From: Arthrobacter silviterrae
Lineage (GTDB): Bacteria > Actinomycetota > Actinomycetes > Actinomycetales > Micrococcaceae
Assembly: GCF_011045165.1 (NCBI RefSeq)
Contig: NZ_JAAKZI010000001.1
Location: 62,001 to 126,000, forward strand
Length of the DNA: 64,000 bases
Direction of reading: 5' to 3'
The notes under the pieces were generated by a model, which saw only the letters and a list, made by a program, of their open reading frames with translations, was not told where the DNA came from and did no database searches. Shown here piece after piece: positions 26,912-35,014 of this stretch. Made by a program: the position numbers and the translations under genes. Position 1 is the stretch's first letter. Each line of letters begins with the position of its first letter.

Positions 26912-27062
26912 GAAACTCCCGCCTCCCTTAAATGATGTTGTAGGTATACAGACTACCGAGTTTCAGACTGTGCCGCAGAACGTTTTTGCTGTGAGTAAGA
27001 ACGCATTATGGACCCCCGGCGCCTTAAAGGGAAGGTCAAAGTGTGTGTAAACACCGCCCAGC

Positions 27063-29426
27063 GTGAGATCATCAACAGTTGTGACCAATTCCCGTTCCTC
27101 GTCCGACCAGCATACGGGCGCTTCCGCCAGCGGCCAGCCGACCCCCGGCACGCCCGCGCCCAAGCCCCGGCGCGGCCCCCGCCGGGCCACCGCCCCCGCC
27201 GGGCCTCCCCGGATTTCGAGCGGGCAGCCGGCCCTCCTCACAGTTGGCACGGACGCGGCACCGCTGCCCGAAGCATCCGCCACGCACACTGAAGTGCAGC
27301 TTCCGCTGAAGAACGACGGCGGCCCCCAGCCTTCCAGCGCGGCTCCTGCCTTGGCCGATGGGGGCGTCGACAATGCCGGGGGCGAAGCAGAAACCGTCGC
27401 CGACTCCGGGGATGAAGCCGAGGGCGAGACCGAAACTGCGGCCGACGCCGAACCGGGAGCCGAACCGGAAGCCGAGGCCGGGGTTGAAGCGGAAGCCGAG
27501 GCCGCGGCCGAAACCGTGGCCGACGACGATCCTGAGGCCAACAACGACGATGGCGACGTGGCCCAACCGGGCGGCGACAGCCCCACCGATGCGGAGGGAG
27601 CCGACCGGGCCGAGCCGGAAATTGTGCCGGCCTCCGCAGCACCTACTGTCACTGCGGCAACAAGTTCACGTAACGACGCGGATGGCGATGCGGCGGCACC
27701 AGGTGTCAATGCAGAGCCGGACGCACCAAACGGGGATGCGGCTTCCGATTCGAAGGGCACATCCGGGGACAGCGCCGCAGAATCTCTCACTGTTGGCGAC
27801 GGGGGCGTCGACCCAGTGCCCGAATCCACCCTCGCGGAAGTCACCGAACCCAACGCCGGCTCCGGGCTAGACACCGGTTCCGCCACTGGCGCCGCTTCCA
27901 GCACTGACACCAAATCCGAACTAGAAACCGACTCCGACCCCACCACCTCCGAGCCCACCGAACCCGACGCCGGTGACCCAGTCGCGGCACCCCTTTCCCG
28001 GCGGGAGCGGCGGATTGCCGAACAGGGCCGGCCGGACGGCGTCGAGCCTCTGGCCGGAGAGCCCCAAGCGGACCAGCCTGCCTGGCCGGGCGCGGCTGCG
28101 GCCCCAGGGGTCGCCCCTGCTCTCCCTGCCGGCGCGGACACTTCGGGGCGGTCGTCCGGCCATCCTGGACGCAGGCACCGCAAACGCGGCTGGTCGCTGC
28201 TGCGCGGCGTGCTGCTGTTTCTGGTGATTGCTGCGGTTGTCGTGGCCATGGGAACGGTGGTCACAGGCAACGGGGCTGGTTCCGCCAAGGCCTCGGCCAC
28301 CGAGTCGAACCGGTCCCAGGCCTGGGAGGCCACCGAATCCCTGCTGGCGCAGGCCACCGCCCTGGCGGGCCCGGCGTCCGGTGCATCCACCGCGACCCTG
28401 CCGGCTGGCGTGGTGTCTGCGCTGCAAATCCAGTCCGCAGCCCTCTCCGACGGCATTCCCACGGCCAGCGCGCAGCCCAAATCCACCGCCACAACCGGTC
28501 CGCGCCCCACGCTGGCAGATTTTAACCGCGCCCTCGCGGCAAGCGCCAACACGCTCCTGGAGCATGCGCTGACGGCCGAGGGGGCCATGGGCCGGGTCTT
28601 CGCGTCGGCGGGCACCGGCCAGCTGCTGCAGGCCAGGACCATCGCGCGGGAAAACGGCCTTCCCGTCCCGGACTCCCCGGCCCTGCCGGCAAACAGCCGC
28701 TTTGACGCCGCGACGGGGCCGGCCTGCCAGGCCACACTGACGCCGTCACCCGGGGCCAACGCAGACAACGCGCTGACCAGCGCCGCCCAAAGCGAGCAAA
28801 AGGCCGTCTACGCCTACCAAGTGGCCGGTTCCCGGCTCGTCGGGCAAGCACACACCCAGGCCCTTGCGATCCTCGCCGTCCACAGCCAGCGACTTGAGCT
28901 GCTCAACGCCCAGCTGGCGGTCAGTTGCCTGCCCATTGTTGCCGGCGCCCCCGGCTTTGTCCTCGACCCCCGTTTCACGGCCCAACCGGAGCAGGCCCTT
29001 GCGCAGCTGGAACAACAATTGGCTGCAGCCTACGGAGACCTGGCAGCCCTGAGCAGCCCAAGCACGACGCCGGCCGGCAGTTTCGCTTCCTCGCAGCCTT
29101 CCACGGGCGCTGCCCGGGCAACGGACGCCGCCACGGCTGCCGGATCAGCCTCCGGATCAGCCTCCGGATCAGCCTCCGGCCCCGATGGCGGCACGCCTGC
29201 ATCGGCCAGGGCCATGGCGGTTTCCTGGCTGCTGGAGTCGTCCCTCACTGCGCAGGCATGGGGCGGCAATGCATCTCCGCTCCCCGGCATCGCCGTCACA
29301 CCCACAGCCACCGCCACGGCGGCTCCGTCCAGTGGCGCTTCCGGCAGCGCCCCCGGCGGCGCTTCCAGCACCGCCTCCGATTCCGCAACTGCCTCGGCAT
29401 TCCCCTCCGCCCCGGCGCGGCCCTAA
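27063..29426 (+). CDS. Large acidic membrane protein with C-terminal DUF4439 ferritin-like domain
   Basis: A 787-residue protein in three parts. Residues 1 to about 370 are low complexity, first Pro/Arg/Ala-rich, then very acidic (long Ala/Glu/Asp stretches). Residues about 373-402 are basic (RRHRKR) then hydrophobic (LLRGVLLFLVIAAVVVAMGTVV), a membrane anchor with the acidic part predicted inside. The extracellular part (about 440-640) resembles DUF4439, with paired helices LQARTIAREN, SEQKAVYAYQVAGSR and HSQRLELLNAQL, and is followed by a Ser/Ala/Gly-rich tail. The start (GTG 27063) lacks a ribosome binding site and is uncertain. The neighbour is an Fe/Mn transporter, which hints at a metal role; this is inference. 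Confidence 0.7.
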   Translation: MRSSTVVTNSRSSSDQHTGASASGQPTPGTPAPKPRRGPRRATAPAGPPRISSGQPALLTVGTDAAPLPEASATHTEVQLPLKNDGGPQPSSAAPALADGGVDNAGGEAETVADSGDEAEGETETAADAEPGAEPEAEAGVEAEAEAAAETVADDDPEANNDDGDVAQPGGDSPTDAEGADRAEPEIVPASAAPTVTAATSSRNDADGDAAAPGVNAEPDAPNGDAASDSKGTSGDSAAESLTVGDGGVDPVPESTLAEVTEPNAGSGLDTGSATGAASSTDTKSELETDSDPTTSEPTEPDAGDPVAAPLSRRERRIAEQGRPDGVEPLAGEPQADQPAWPGAAAAPGVAPALPAGADTSGRSSGHPGRRHRKRGWSLLRGVLLFLVIAAVVVAMGTVVTGNGAGSAKASATESNRSQAWEATESLLAQATALAGPASGASTATLPAGVVSALQIQSAALSDGIPTASAQPKSTATTGPRPTLADFNRALAASANTLLEHALTAEGAMGRVFASAGTGQLLQARTIARENGLPVPDSPALPANSRFDAATGPACQATLTPSPGANADNALTSAAQSEQKAVYAYQVAGSRLVGQAHTQALAILAVHSQRLELLNAQLAVSCLPIVAGAPGFVLDPRFTAQPEQALAQLEQQLAAAYGDLAALSSPSTTPAGSFASSQPSTGAARATDAATAAGSASGSASGSASGPDGGTPASARAMAVSWLLESSLTAQAWGGNASPLPGIAVTPTATATAAPSSGASGSAPGGASSTASDSATASAFPSAPARP
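29137..29178 (+). repeat. 12-bp tandem repeat in DUF4439 gene
   Basis: GGATCAGCCTCC repeated three times in frame, encoding Gly-Ser-Ala-Ser units in the low-complexity tail. Likely to vary in copy number between strains by slippage. Confidence 0.7.
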
Positions 29427-29428
29427 GG

Positions 29429-29447
29429 GCAGGTGAGCCTTCCCTCA
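29429..29447 (+). promoter_or_regulatory. DtxR/IdeR-like iron box before VIT gene
   Basis: GCAGGTGAGCCTTCCCTCA matches 12 of 19 positions of the classical DtxR/IdeR consensus (TTAGGTTAGGCTAACCTAA), including the core AGGT-AG-CT--CCT. It starts three bases after the DUF4439 stop and about 57 bases before the VIT gene. DtxR-family repressors use Fe(II) as corepressor and activate some iron-storage genes; the direction of control here is unknown. Confidence 0.5.
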
Positions 29448-29503
29448 GCGAGGACATCCTCACCTTGCTGGCGGCCAAATCACGCGAGTGCTTTGCTATA
29501 AGC

Positions 29504-30235
29504 ATGAAGCGAGCAGTTGATCTTCAAGCCCCCCGGGAGCCTGTGCACACCGGCGAGATTGCACAGCGTCTCAACTGGCTCCGGGCTGGTGTTTTGGGCG
29601 CCAATGACGGAATTGTCTCTGTTGCCGCCGTCGTGGTTGGGGTTGCCGGAGCCACCGGCAGCGCAGGCCCCATCCTGACGGCCGGCATGGCCGCGCTGGT
29701 GGGCGGTGCGATTTCCATGGCCCTGGGCGAATACGTCTCCGTCAGCAGTCAGAGCGACAGCCAAAAGCACATGATTGCCGAAAAGCGCCGCGACTTGGAA
29801 CTGCGTCCCGAGGAGAACCGGGCAAACTTGGCCCGGCTGTATGAGGACAAGGGGCTCAGCCCCTCCACGGCGGCGCGGGTGGCGGATGAGCTCACGGATT
29901 TTGATGCTTTGGGCTCACACCTGGCGGCCGAGCTAAACCTGGACGAGGACGACGTCGTCAGCCCCTGGCACGCCGCCTTCGCTTCCGCCGTGGCCTTTAC
30001 GCTGGGTGCCATCTTGCCCATGCTGGCCATCCTCCTCCCGCCGGATGCGGTCCGGGTGCCTGTCACCTTCGCCGTGGTCCTGGCAGCCCTGGGCATCACG
30101 GGCTGGATCGGTGCGACTATTGGTGGCGGATCGCGGCTGCGCGCCGCCTCCCGGGTGGTCCTGGGCGGGGCCCTGGCCCTGGCTGCCACGTTTGCCATTG
30201 GCCACCTGCTCGGCGCGAGCGGATTGGTCGGCTGA
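29504..30235 (+). CDS. VIT1/CCC1-family iron/manganese transporter
   Basis: A 243-residue integral membrane protein of the vacuolar iron transporter family. The N-terminal RLNWLRAGVLGANDGIVSVAAVVVGVAGA and GGAISMALGEYVSVSSQSD segments are family hallmarks. A cytoplasmic helical loop rich in Glu (EKRRDLELRPEENRANLARLYEDKG) follows, then three more helices. Members export Fe(II) or Mn(II) from the cytoplasm. The start at ATG 29504 is taken from homology; no strong ribosome binding site is visible. A DtxR-like box precedes it, and a DUF4439 ferritin-like gene lies just upstream. Confidence 0.88.
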   Translation: MKRAVDLQAPREPVHTGEIAQRLNWLRAGVLGANDGIVSVAAVVVGVAGATGSAGPILTAGMAALVGGAISMALGEYVSVSSQSDSQKHMIAEKRRDLELRPEENRANLARLYEDKGLSPSTAARVADELTDFDALGSHLAAELNLDEDDVVSPWHAAFASAVAFTLGAILPMLAILLPPDAVRVPVTFAVVLAALGITGWIGATIGGGSRLRAASRVVLGGALALAATFAIGHLLGASGLVG

Positions 30236-30238
30236 CGA

Positions 30239-30244
30239 TAGGCT
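30239..30244 (+). promoter_or_regulatory. Putative -10 of the kinase gene, leaderless geometry
   Basis: TAGGCT overlaps the sequence just after the VIT stop and ends seven bases before ATG 30252. No ribosome binding site lies between. No convincing -35. Confidence 0.35.
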
Positions 30245-30251
30245 GGGTGCC

Positions 30252-31244
30252 ATGGCCGCCACCGTTGACATCCCCGACGCCCTGCAGGCGCGTTTCGGCC
30301 GGACGCCGGCTGGCCGTGAGTGGCTGGCCGCCCTCCCCACGCTGATGGAGGGCGCATTGGCGCGCTGGGGGCTTGCCGTTGACCTGCCCCGGGGGGTCCA
30401 GGCATGGCATGGCCACACAGCCATTGTCGTCCCTGTGCGCCTGCCGGACGGGGCAGCGGCGGCCCTGAAAATTGCGTTTCCGTATGACGAGTCGCGGCTC
30501 GAGGCTCCAGCCCTGCGCCTGTGGGACGGCCGCGGCACCGTCAGGCTCCTGGCCGACGACGCCGGCAGCTGCTCCATGCTGATCGCCCGCCTCGATGCCG
30601 TGAAGTCCCTCATCGATGTCCCCATGGAAGAGGCCGTGGAGGTGTGGGGCGGGCTGGTCAGGCAACTTTCCATCGAGCCGGACAGCCGCCGGGAATGGGT
30701 TGACATTCCCCATGTCGCAGCCTTGGCTGAACGCTACTCGGACGAACTGCCGGAACGCTGGGAACACCTCAACCGGCCTTTCCCCCGCTGGCTGCTGGAG
30801 GCTGCACTGGAAGTGTGCCAGACCCGAGGGGCGGTTTCACGCCGCCGCGCCCATGACGTCCTGGTCCACACGGACCTGCATTACCTGAACATCCTGGCCA
30901 CCGTGGACGGCTCCGGTTTCGTGGCCATTGACCCGCAGGCCCAGCTCGGCGACGCCGAATTCGCCGTGGCACCGTGCCTGTGGAACCGGCTCCGAGAGCT
31001 GCCTGTGCGGAACGCCGAAGCCGCGCTCCGGCGTCGAGCCTCCCAACTGGCTGCAGCGGCAGGACTCGACGCCGGGATTGCTGCCGAATGGGCCGTGGTC
31101 CGGGAGGTGGAAAACGCCCTGTGGTACCTGGAGGGCGCCGGGCACCAGGGTGACGCCCAGCGCTCCCTCTGGGTGGCCAGCACCATGGCAGGCAGGCCGA
31201 TGCCAGGGCTCCCGGCAGCCCGCGACTTGAAGATGCTGGACTAG
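30252..31244 (+). CDS. Aminoglycoside phosphotransferase-family kinase
   Basis: A 330-residue protein resembling streptomycin 6-kinase-type phosphotransferases. A VPVRLPDGAAAALKIAFP segment carries the ATP-site lysine, DLHYLNILA is the catalytic HxDLHxxN-type loop (VHTDLHYLN), and FVAIDPQAQLGDAEFAVAPCLWN contains the metal-binding IDP motif. Its natural substrate is unknown; many such proteins in soil actinobacteria do not give drug resistance. It starts 16 bases after the VIT gene and is convergent with the TSUP gene. Confidence 0.82.
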   Translation: MAATVDIPDALQARFGRTPAGREWLAALPTLMEGALARWGLAVDLPRGVQAWHGHTAIVVPVRLPDGAAAALKIAFPYDESRLEAPALRLWDGRGTVRLLADDAGSCSMLIARLDAVKSLIDVPMEEAVEVWGGLVRQLSIEPDSRREWVDIPHVAALAERYSDELPERWEHLNRPFPRWLLEAALEVCQTRGAVSRRRAHDVLVHTDLHYLNILATVDGSGFVAIDPQAQLGDAEFAVAPCLWNRLRELPVRNAEAALRRRASQLAAAAGLDAGIAAEWAVVREVENALWYLEGAGHQGDAQRSLWVASTMAGRPMPGLPAARDLKMLD

Positions 31245-31269
31245 GCCTTGCGGGGCCGGGCCGAAAGCA

Positions 31270-32094
31270 CTACCTGGCGATATTTGCCGCCCACCAGGCC
31301 CCCGCGCCGTTTTCATTCCAGACGTCAACGCCCAGCTTGACAATCAAGACCGTCACCACGGCAAGGAAGACGATCCGGATGAACTTGTTGCCCTGCTTCA
31401 CCGCCGTGCGCGCCCCCAGATAGCCGCCCGCCATGTTGGCCGCCCCAAGGACCAGGCCCACGCCCCACAACAGTGAGCCGTGCGGCAGGAAGAACATGAG
31501 CGCGCCGGCGTTGGTGGCCAGGTTGACGATTTTCGCCTTGGCACTTGCCTCCAGGAAGGCGTAGCCCATGAGGCTGACCAGCGCGATCACCAGAAACGAA
31601 CCCGTGCCAGGGCCGATCAGGCCGTCATAAAATCCGATCACGCCGCCAATGCAGGCAGCGACAACGTAATGGGTACGGCCGGAATGGCGCAGGGCGGTGG
31701 TTTCGCCGATGTTTGGCTTGAACGCCGTGAATGCCAGCACGGCGACCAGTGCGGCCACGATGATGGGCTTGAACACCGACCCTGGCAGGCTGGCCGCCAC
31801 CACCGCCCCGCACACGCTGCCCACCAGTGCCACCGCGGCCATCGGCAGGGCCGTGCGCAGGTCCGGCTTCACGCGCCGATAATAGGTGATGGCACTGGTG
31901 GACGTGCCAAAGATGGACCCCATCTTGTTCGTTGCCAGTGCCTGCACCGGCGTAATCCCCGGAATCATCAACAGCACCGGCAGCTGCAGCAGCCCTCCCC
32001 CGCCCACGACGGCGTCAATCCAGCCGGCCGCGAACCCGGCAACAAGGATCAGCAGGATCGTGGCAGTGGTGATGTCCTCAAAACCGGAAATCAT
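31270..32094 (-). CDS. TSUP-family membrane permease (TauE/SafE-like)
   Basis: A 274-residue membrane protein with about eight helices of the sulfite exporter TauE/SafE family. The first repeat shows GFAAGWIDAVVGGGGLLQLPVLL and ALATNKMGSIFGT; the second half GGVIGFYDGLIGPGTGSFLVIAL and KIVNLATNAGAL, the duplicated motif typical of TSUP carriers. Substrates of the family include sulfite, sulfoacetate and other organosulfur anions; none can be assigned. ATG 32094 is preceded by GGGAAG. Its upstream region is filled by family-1 repeats. Confidence 0.85.
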   Translation of the reverse strand: MISGFEDITTATILLILVAGFAAGWIDAVVGGGGLLQLPVLLMIPGITPVQALATNKMGSIFGTSTSAITYYRRVKPDLRTALPMAAVALVGSVCGAVVAASLPGSVFKPIIVAALVAVLAFTAFKPNIGETTALRHSGRTHYVVAACIGGVIGFYDGLIGPGTGSFLVIALVSLMGYAFLEASAKAKIVNLATNAGALMFFLPHGSLLWGVGLVLGAANMAGGYLGARTAVKQGNKFIRIVFLAVVTVLIVKLGVDVWNENGAGAWWAANIAR

Positions 32095-32189
32095 GTCTTC
32101 CCATTCGTCGTTGGCTGTCCCGCGCGTGGCCCCGAGCGTGGCCCCCGTCGGTCCCGCGCGTGGCCCCCGAGTGGTTGGGTCCGGCTTCG

Positions 32190-32332
32190 GCCCGGCGTTT
32201 TCCGCCCGGCTATTCCCCAAGCGCTCCCACTGCTCGCAAGCTCGCCGCGGGTCCCTCGCGCTCGTGGGCCCCGACGATCGGCCGCGGGCGGCCTCCGTCT
32301 CCTTTACGCCGGGCTACAAAAACGCCGGCTCC
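32190..32332 (+). repeat. Palindromic element family 1, copy B (with insertion)
   Basis: Left arm CCGGCGTTTT and inner arm GCCCGGC (32204-32210) pair with GCCGGGC (32309-32315 region) and AAAACGCCGG (32319-32328). The block GGCCGCGGGCGGCC and GTCTCCTTTACG match copy A. About 60 extra bases sit in the left half. The stems differ in sequence from copy A yet remain complementary. Confidence 0.65.
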
Positions 32333-32354
32333 GCAGCCTAGTGCCACAGGTGCC

Positions 32355-32387
32355 GCCCCTTGCCGCGCGCAGCGCGCGGCAAGGGGC
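32355..32387. repeat. Perfect 15-bp hairpin between copies B and C
   Basis: GCCCCTTGCCGCGCG, a three-base loop CAG and the exact complement. There is no T-tract. It lies centrally between two inverted family-1 elements, giving a nested palindromic region downstream of proS. Confidence 0.7.
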
Positions 32388-32412
32388 TGCGGTGACGTGC
32401 CCACCAGGCGCA

Positions 32413-32502
32413 GGAGCCGGTATTTTTTGTAGGCGACGTAAAGGAGACACCTAAGGCCGCCAGCGGCCGTGGTGTCGGATAGTCGCCGGAAAAATGCCGG
32501 GC
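32413..32502 (-). repeat. Palindromic element family 1, copy C
   Basis: Reverse orientation and nearly identical to copy A: its reverse complement begins GCCCGGCATTTTTCCGGCG, has GGCCGCTGGCGGCC at the centre, then GTCTCCTTTACGTCGCC and TACAAAAAATACCGGC. It forms an inverted pair with copy B and lies about 100 bases beyond the proS stop. Confidence 0.8.
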
Positions 32503-32576
32503 CTGCGCCGAAGCCAGCCACGCCACGCACGGTCTCGACGCGCTCGCAGAGCTCGCTGCTCGACCACCGGGGCACG

Positions 32577-32590
32577 GGCTCGACCAGCGG
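32577..32590. repeat. Short dispersed repeat at the proS 3' end
   Basis: GGCTCGACCAGCGG, identical to 11369-11382 beside pepR; a related CTCGACCACCGG precedes it. Both copies follow a minus-strand gene and adjoin a family-1 element. Confidence 0.4.
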
Positions 32591-32603
32591 GGCTGCGCGG
32601 GGG

Positions 32604-34397
32604 CTACTGCTTATCGAGGATGTACTTGACGGCGTCGGCCACTGGGACATTCTCGGCAACGCCGGTGGCGCGGTCCTTGATCTCAACCACGCCGTCCACG
32701 AGCCCGCGGCCAACGGCCAGGATGGTGGGGACGCCCAGGAGCTCGGCGTCGCCGAACTTGACGCCGGGGGAAACCTTGGGACGGTCGTCGTAGATGACTT
32801 CCAGTCCCGCGGCCTCCAGTTCGGCGGTGAGCTGCTCGGCGGCCTCGAAGATCTCGGTGCCGCGGCCGACGGCGACGACGTGGACGTTGGCGGGGGCCAC
32901 GTTCGCCGGCCAGATGAGGCCCTTGTCGTCGTGGTTGGACTCGGCCAGGGCGGCGACGGCGCGGGTGACGCCAATGCCGTAGGAGCCCATGGTGACCACG
33001 GCCAGCTTCCCGTTTTGATCCAGCACCTTCAGGTCCAGGGCCTCGCTGTACTTGCGGCCCAGGGCAAAGATGTGGCCCATTTCGATGCCGCGGGCAGCTT
33101 CGAGGGGGCCGGAACCGTCAGGCGCGGGATCGCCCTCGCGCACTTCCACTGCCTCAATGGTGCCGTCCCAGCTGAAGTCGCGCCCGGCGACCAGGCCAAA
33201 CACGTGCTTCCCGGCTTCATTGGCCCCCGTGATCCAGCTGGTGCCGGAGACAATGCGGGGATCCACAAGGTACGGCAGCTTGGTGGAGGATTCGCTGCCC
33301 AGCACCGGCGCGTCCAGGGAAAGGCCCGGGCCGATGTACCCCTTGACAAGGCCGGGGTGCTTTTTGAGGTCTTCCTCACCGGCAGCCTCGACGCCCACTT
33401 CGCCGCCCACGCCAAGGTGTGCGCCAATGTTTGCCTCGATGCGCTTGAGGTCCACCGCGCGGTCCCCGGGGACGCCGATGACCACTACCTGGCGGACGCC
33501 CGTGGGCAGGTCGATGGCCAGGACCACGTTCTTGAGGGTGTCTGCCGCCGTCCATTCGCCGCCGTCGCGCGGCACCATGGAATTGGCGGCGGCCACGAGC
33601 GTGTCGATGGTGGGGGTTTCGGGGGTGTCACGGACGTCGGCGGCGGGGGCGTTGCTGAAATCAATGTCGTCCGGCACTACCGTGGTGACGGCTTCGACGT
33701 TCGCTGCGTAGCCTCCTGCGGAGCGGACAAAGGTGTCCTCGCCGATCGCCACGGGGTGCAGGAACTCTTCGCTGCGGGAGCCGCCCATGGCCCCTGCCGT
33801 GGCCGCAACCGGGATGACCTCCAGCCCCAGGCGTGCAAAGATGCGCAGGTAGGCGCCGCGGTGGGCCATGTAGCTGGCGTCCAGGCCGGCGTCGTCAATG
33901 TCGAAGGAGTAGGAGTCCTTCATGATGAACTCGCGCCCGCGCAGCAGTCCGGCACGGGGGCGGGCCTCGTCGCGGTACTTGTTCTGGATCTGGTAGATGG
34001 ACAGCGGCAGGTCCTTGTAGGACGAGTACAGGTCCTTGACCAGCAGCGTGAACATTTCCTCGTGCGTGGGGGCCAGCAGGTAGTCGGCGCCCTTGCGGTC
34101 CTGCAGGCGGAAGATGCCGTCGCCGTATTCCAGCCAGCGGTTGGTCACCTCGTAGGGCTCCTTGGGCAGCAGTGCCGGGAAGTGGACTTCCTGGGCGCCG
34201 ATCCCATCCATCTCTTCGCGCACAATGGCCTCCACCTTGCGCAGCACGCGCAGGCCCAGCGGCAGCCACGTGTAGATGCCGGGCGCCGCACGGCGGATGT
34301 AGCCGGCGCGCAGCAGCAGCTTGTGGCTGTCGACCTCGGCGTCGACGGGGTCCTCACGGAGGGTGCGAAGGAAGAGGGTGGAAAGGCGAAGAGCCAC
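32604..34397 (-). CDS. proS: Prolyl-tRNA synthetase (bacterial type, with editing domain)
   Basis: Class II aminoacyl-tRNA synthetase of 597 residues. Motif 1 region [24 protein letters not shown], motif 2 [28 protein letters not shown] and motif 3 [13 protein letters not shown] are clear. The INS editing domain lies between motifs 2 and 3 (about 225-385), as in bacterial-type ProRS. An anticodon-binding domain closes the protein. The start is GTG 34397, with GGA about ten bases upstream. In related genomes proS is near ispG and rimP; here accessory genes separate them. Confidence 0.96.
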   Translation of the reverse strand: MALRLSTLFLRTLREDPVDAEVDSHKLLLRAGYIRRAAPGIYTWLPLGLRVLRKVEAIVREEMDGIGAQEVHFPALLPKEPYEVTNRWLEYGDGIFRLQDRKGADYLLAPTHEEMFTLLVKDLYSSYKDLPLSIYQIQNKYRDEARPRAGLLRGREFIMKDSYSFDIDDAGLDASYMAHRGAYLRIFARLGLEVIPVAATAGAMGGSRSEEFLHPVAIGEDTFVRSAGGYAANVEAVTTVVPDDIDFSNAPAADVRDTPETPTIDTLVAAANSMVPRDGGEWTAADTLKNVVLAIDLPTGVRQVVVIGVPGDRAVDLKRIEANIGAHLGVGGEVGVEAAGEEDLKKHPGLVKGYIGPGLSLDAPVLGSESSTKLPYLVDPRIVSGTSWITGANEAGKHVFGLVAGRDFSWDGTIEAVEVREGDPAPDGSGPLEAARGIEMGHIFALGRKYSEALDLKVLDQNGKLAVVTMGSYGIGVTRAVAALAESNHDDKGLIWPANVAPANVHVVAVGRGTEIFEAAEQLTAELEAAGLEVIYDDRPKVSPGVKFGDAELLGVPTILAVGRGLVDGVVEIKDRATGVAENVPVADAVKYILDKQ

Positions 34398-34478
34398 GCG
34401 TATTTTCCGTTTCTTGAGCAGTTTGGCGCCCGCCGGCGATTGGCGGGCCAGTACTAATCTACCGGTTCACGCAAAAGA

Positions 34479-34521
34479 GCGGCACACCTGCCGCGGCGAT
34501 GCGCCGCGGCAGGTGTGCCGC
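34479..34521 (-). terminator. Strong terminator after the 74-residue protein gene
   Basis: A perfect 20-bp stem (GCGGCACACCTGCCGCGGCG and complement) with a three-base loop. On the minus strand it is followed by TCTTTTG. It lies about 20 bases after the stop of the small gene, between it and proS. Confidence 0.75.
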
Positions 34522-34539
34522 CCGTGGAATCGATGTGGC

Positions 34540-34764
34540 CTAGCCGGCCTTGCCTTCAAGGGCCACCAAGACGCCCGCAACGGCAAAATACTTGTTGCTG
34601 CCGAGCTCACGGATGGTCTTGATGCCCAGCTGCTCCTTCAATGCAGCAGCCTTGGCATCGGTGATGCCCGCCAGCGCGGCCGGCGAGGCATCGAGGATTT
34701 CCTTCAGTGACTTGTCCTCAAAATCCTTGTCAAGTGCCTTCGCCAAATCAACAGAAACAGCCAT
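34540..34764 (-). CDS. Small conserved-looking helical protein, unknown function
   Basis: A 74-residue soluble protein, MAVSVDLAKALDKDFEDK onward, predicted to be mostly helical. A segment ITDAKAAALKEQLGIKTIRELGSNKYFAVAGVLVAL resembles a single helix-hairpin-helix-like unit; no nucleic-acid function is shown. GGAAGG lies upstream of the ATG and a strong terminator follows, so it is probably a genuine monocistronic gene. Confidence 0.7.
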   Translation of the reverse strand: MAVSVDLAKALDKDFEDKSLKEILDASPAALAGITDAKAAALKEQLGIKTIRELGSNKYFAVAGVLVALEGKAG

Positions 34765-34945
34765 CGCATGTGTCCTTCCGTTATGTTTACGAGCTCCACC
34801 GGGTGGAAGCCGCGCCTTGGCGGCGCCGCCTATGCCAAACTATGCCACCCGTACTGGACAGTTCAATGGTCTTGGCTGGGAACTTGCCGTTAACTTCGTT
34901 CAGGCCATGCCCGGGCGGCGCCCGCACCCGCCCCAACCGGGGCAC

Positions 34946-34974
34946 TGGACAAGCGCCCATCCGCCGTCTACTTT
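34946..34974 (+). promoter_or_regulatory. Promoter of the ABC exporter/TetR operon
   Basis: TGGACA (34946-34951) and TACTTT (34969-34974) with a 17-bp spacer. The transcription start would fall in the palindrome that follows. Confidence 0.55.
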
Positions 34975-34996
34975 TAATTCATCACGTGATGAATTA
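34975..34996. promoter_or_regulatory. Perfect 22-bp palindromic operator
   Basis: TAATTCATCAC followed by its exact reverse complement, directly after the -10 hexamer and 18 bases before the ABC gene ATG. A TetR-family gene lies in the same operon, so this is the likely autoregulatory operator. A perfect AT-rich palindrome is very unlikely by chance in this GC-rich DNA. Confidence 0.75.
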
Positions 34997-35014
34997 CGAA
35001 GGGCTGGAGGGCCA

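Larger units (their letters stand above)
32095..32603. other. 509-base gene-free region made of repeats
   Basis: Between the TSUP start and the proS stop there is no supported gene. It holds short direct repeats of GCGCGTGGCCCC near 32125-32170, family-1 copies B and C in inverted orientation, a perfect 15-bp hairpin between them, and the GGCTCGACCAGCGG repeat next to proS. The open frames that cross it are shadows of the palindromes. Confidence 0.7.

Noticed and set aside
26963-28768. A 601-codon frame antisense to the DUF4439 gene
   Set aside because: Pure Ser/Ala/Pro low complexity complementary to the acidic region, with no start signals.
27063-29426. DUF4439 gene as an adhesin or cell-wall protein because of its low-complexity regions
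   Set aside because: No signal peptide or sorting motif; a basic patch and a central membrane helix indicate that the acidic half is cytoplasmic.
30252-31244. Calling the kinase a streptomycin-resistance gene
   Set aside because: Family-level similarity only; no resistance context and substrates of such chromosomal kinases vary.
32338-32526. Minus-strand 62-codon frame in the proS-TSUP gap
   Set aside because: Lies entirely in repeat DNA; its resemblance to the accA1 insert reflects the shared repeat, not a gene.
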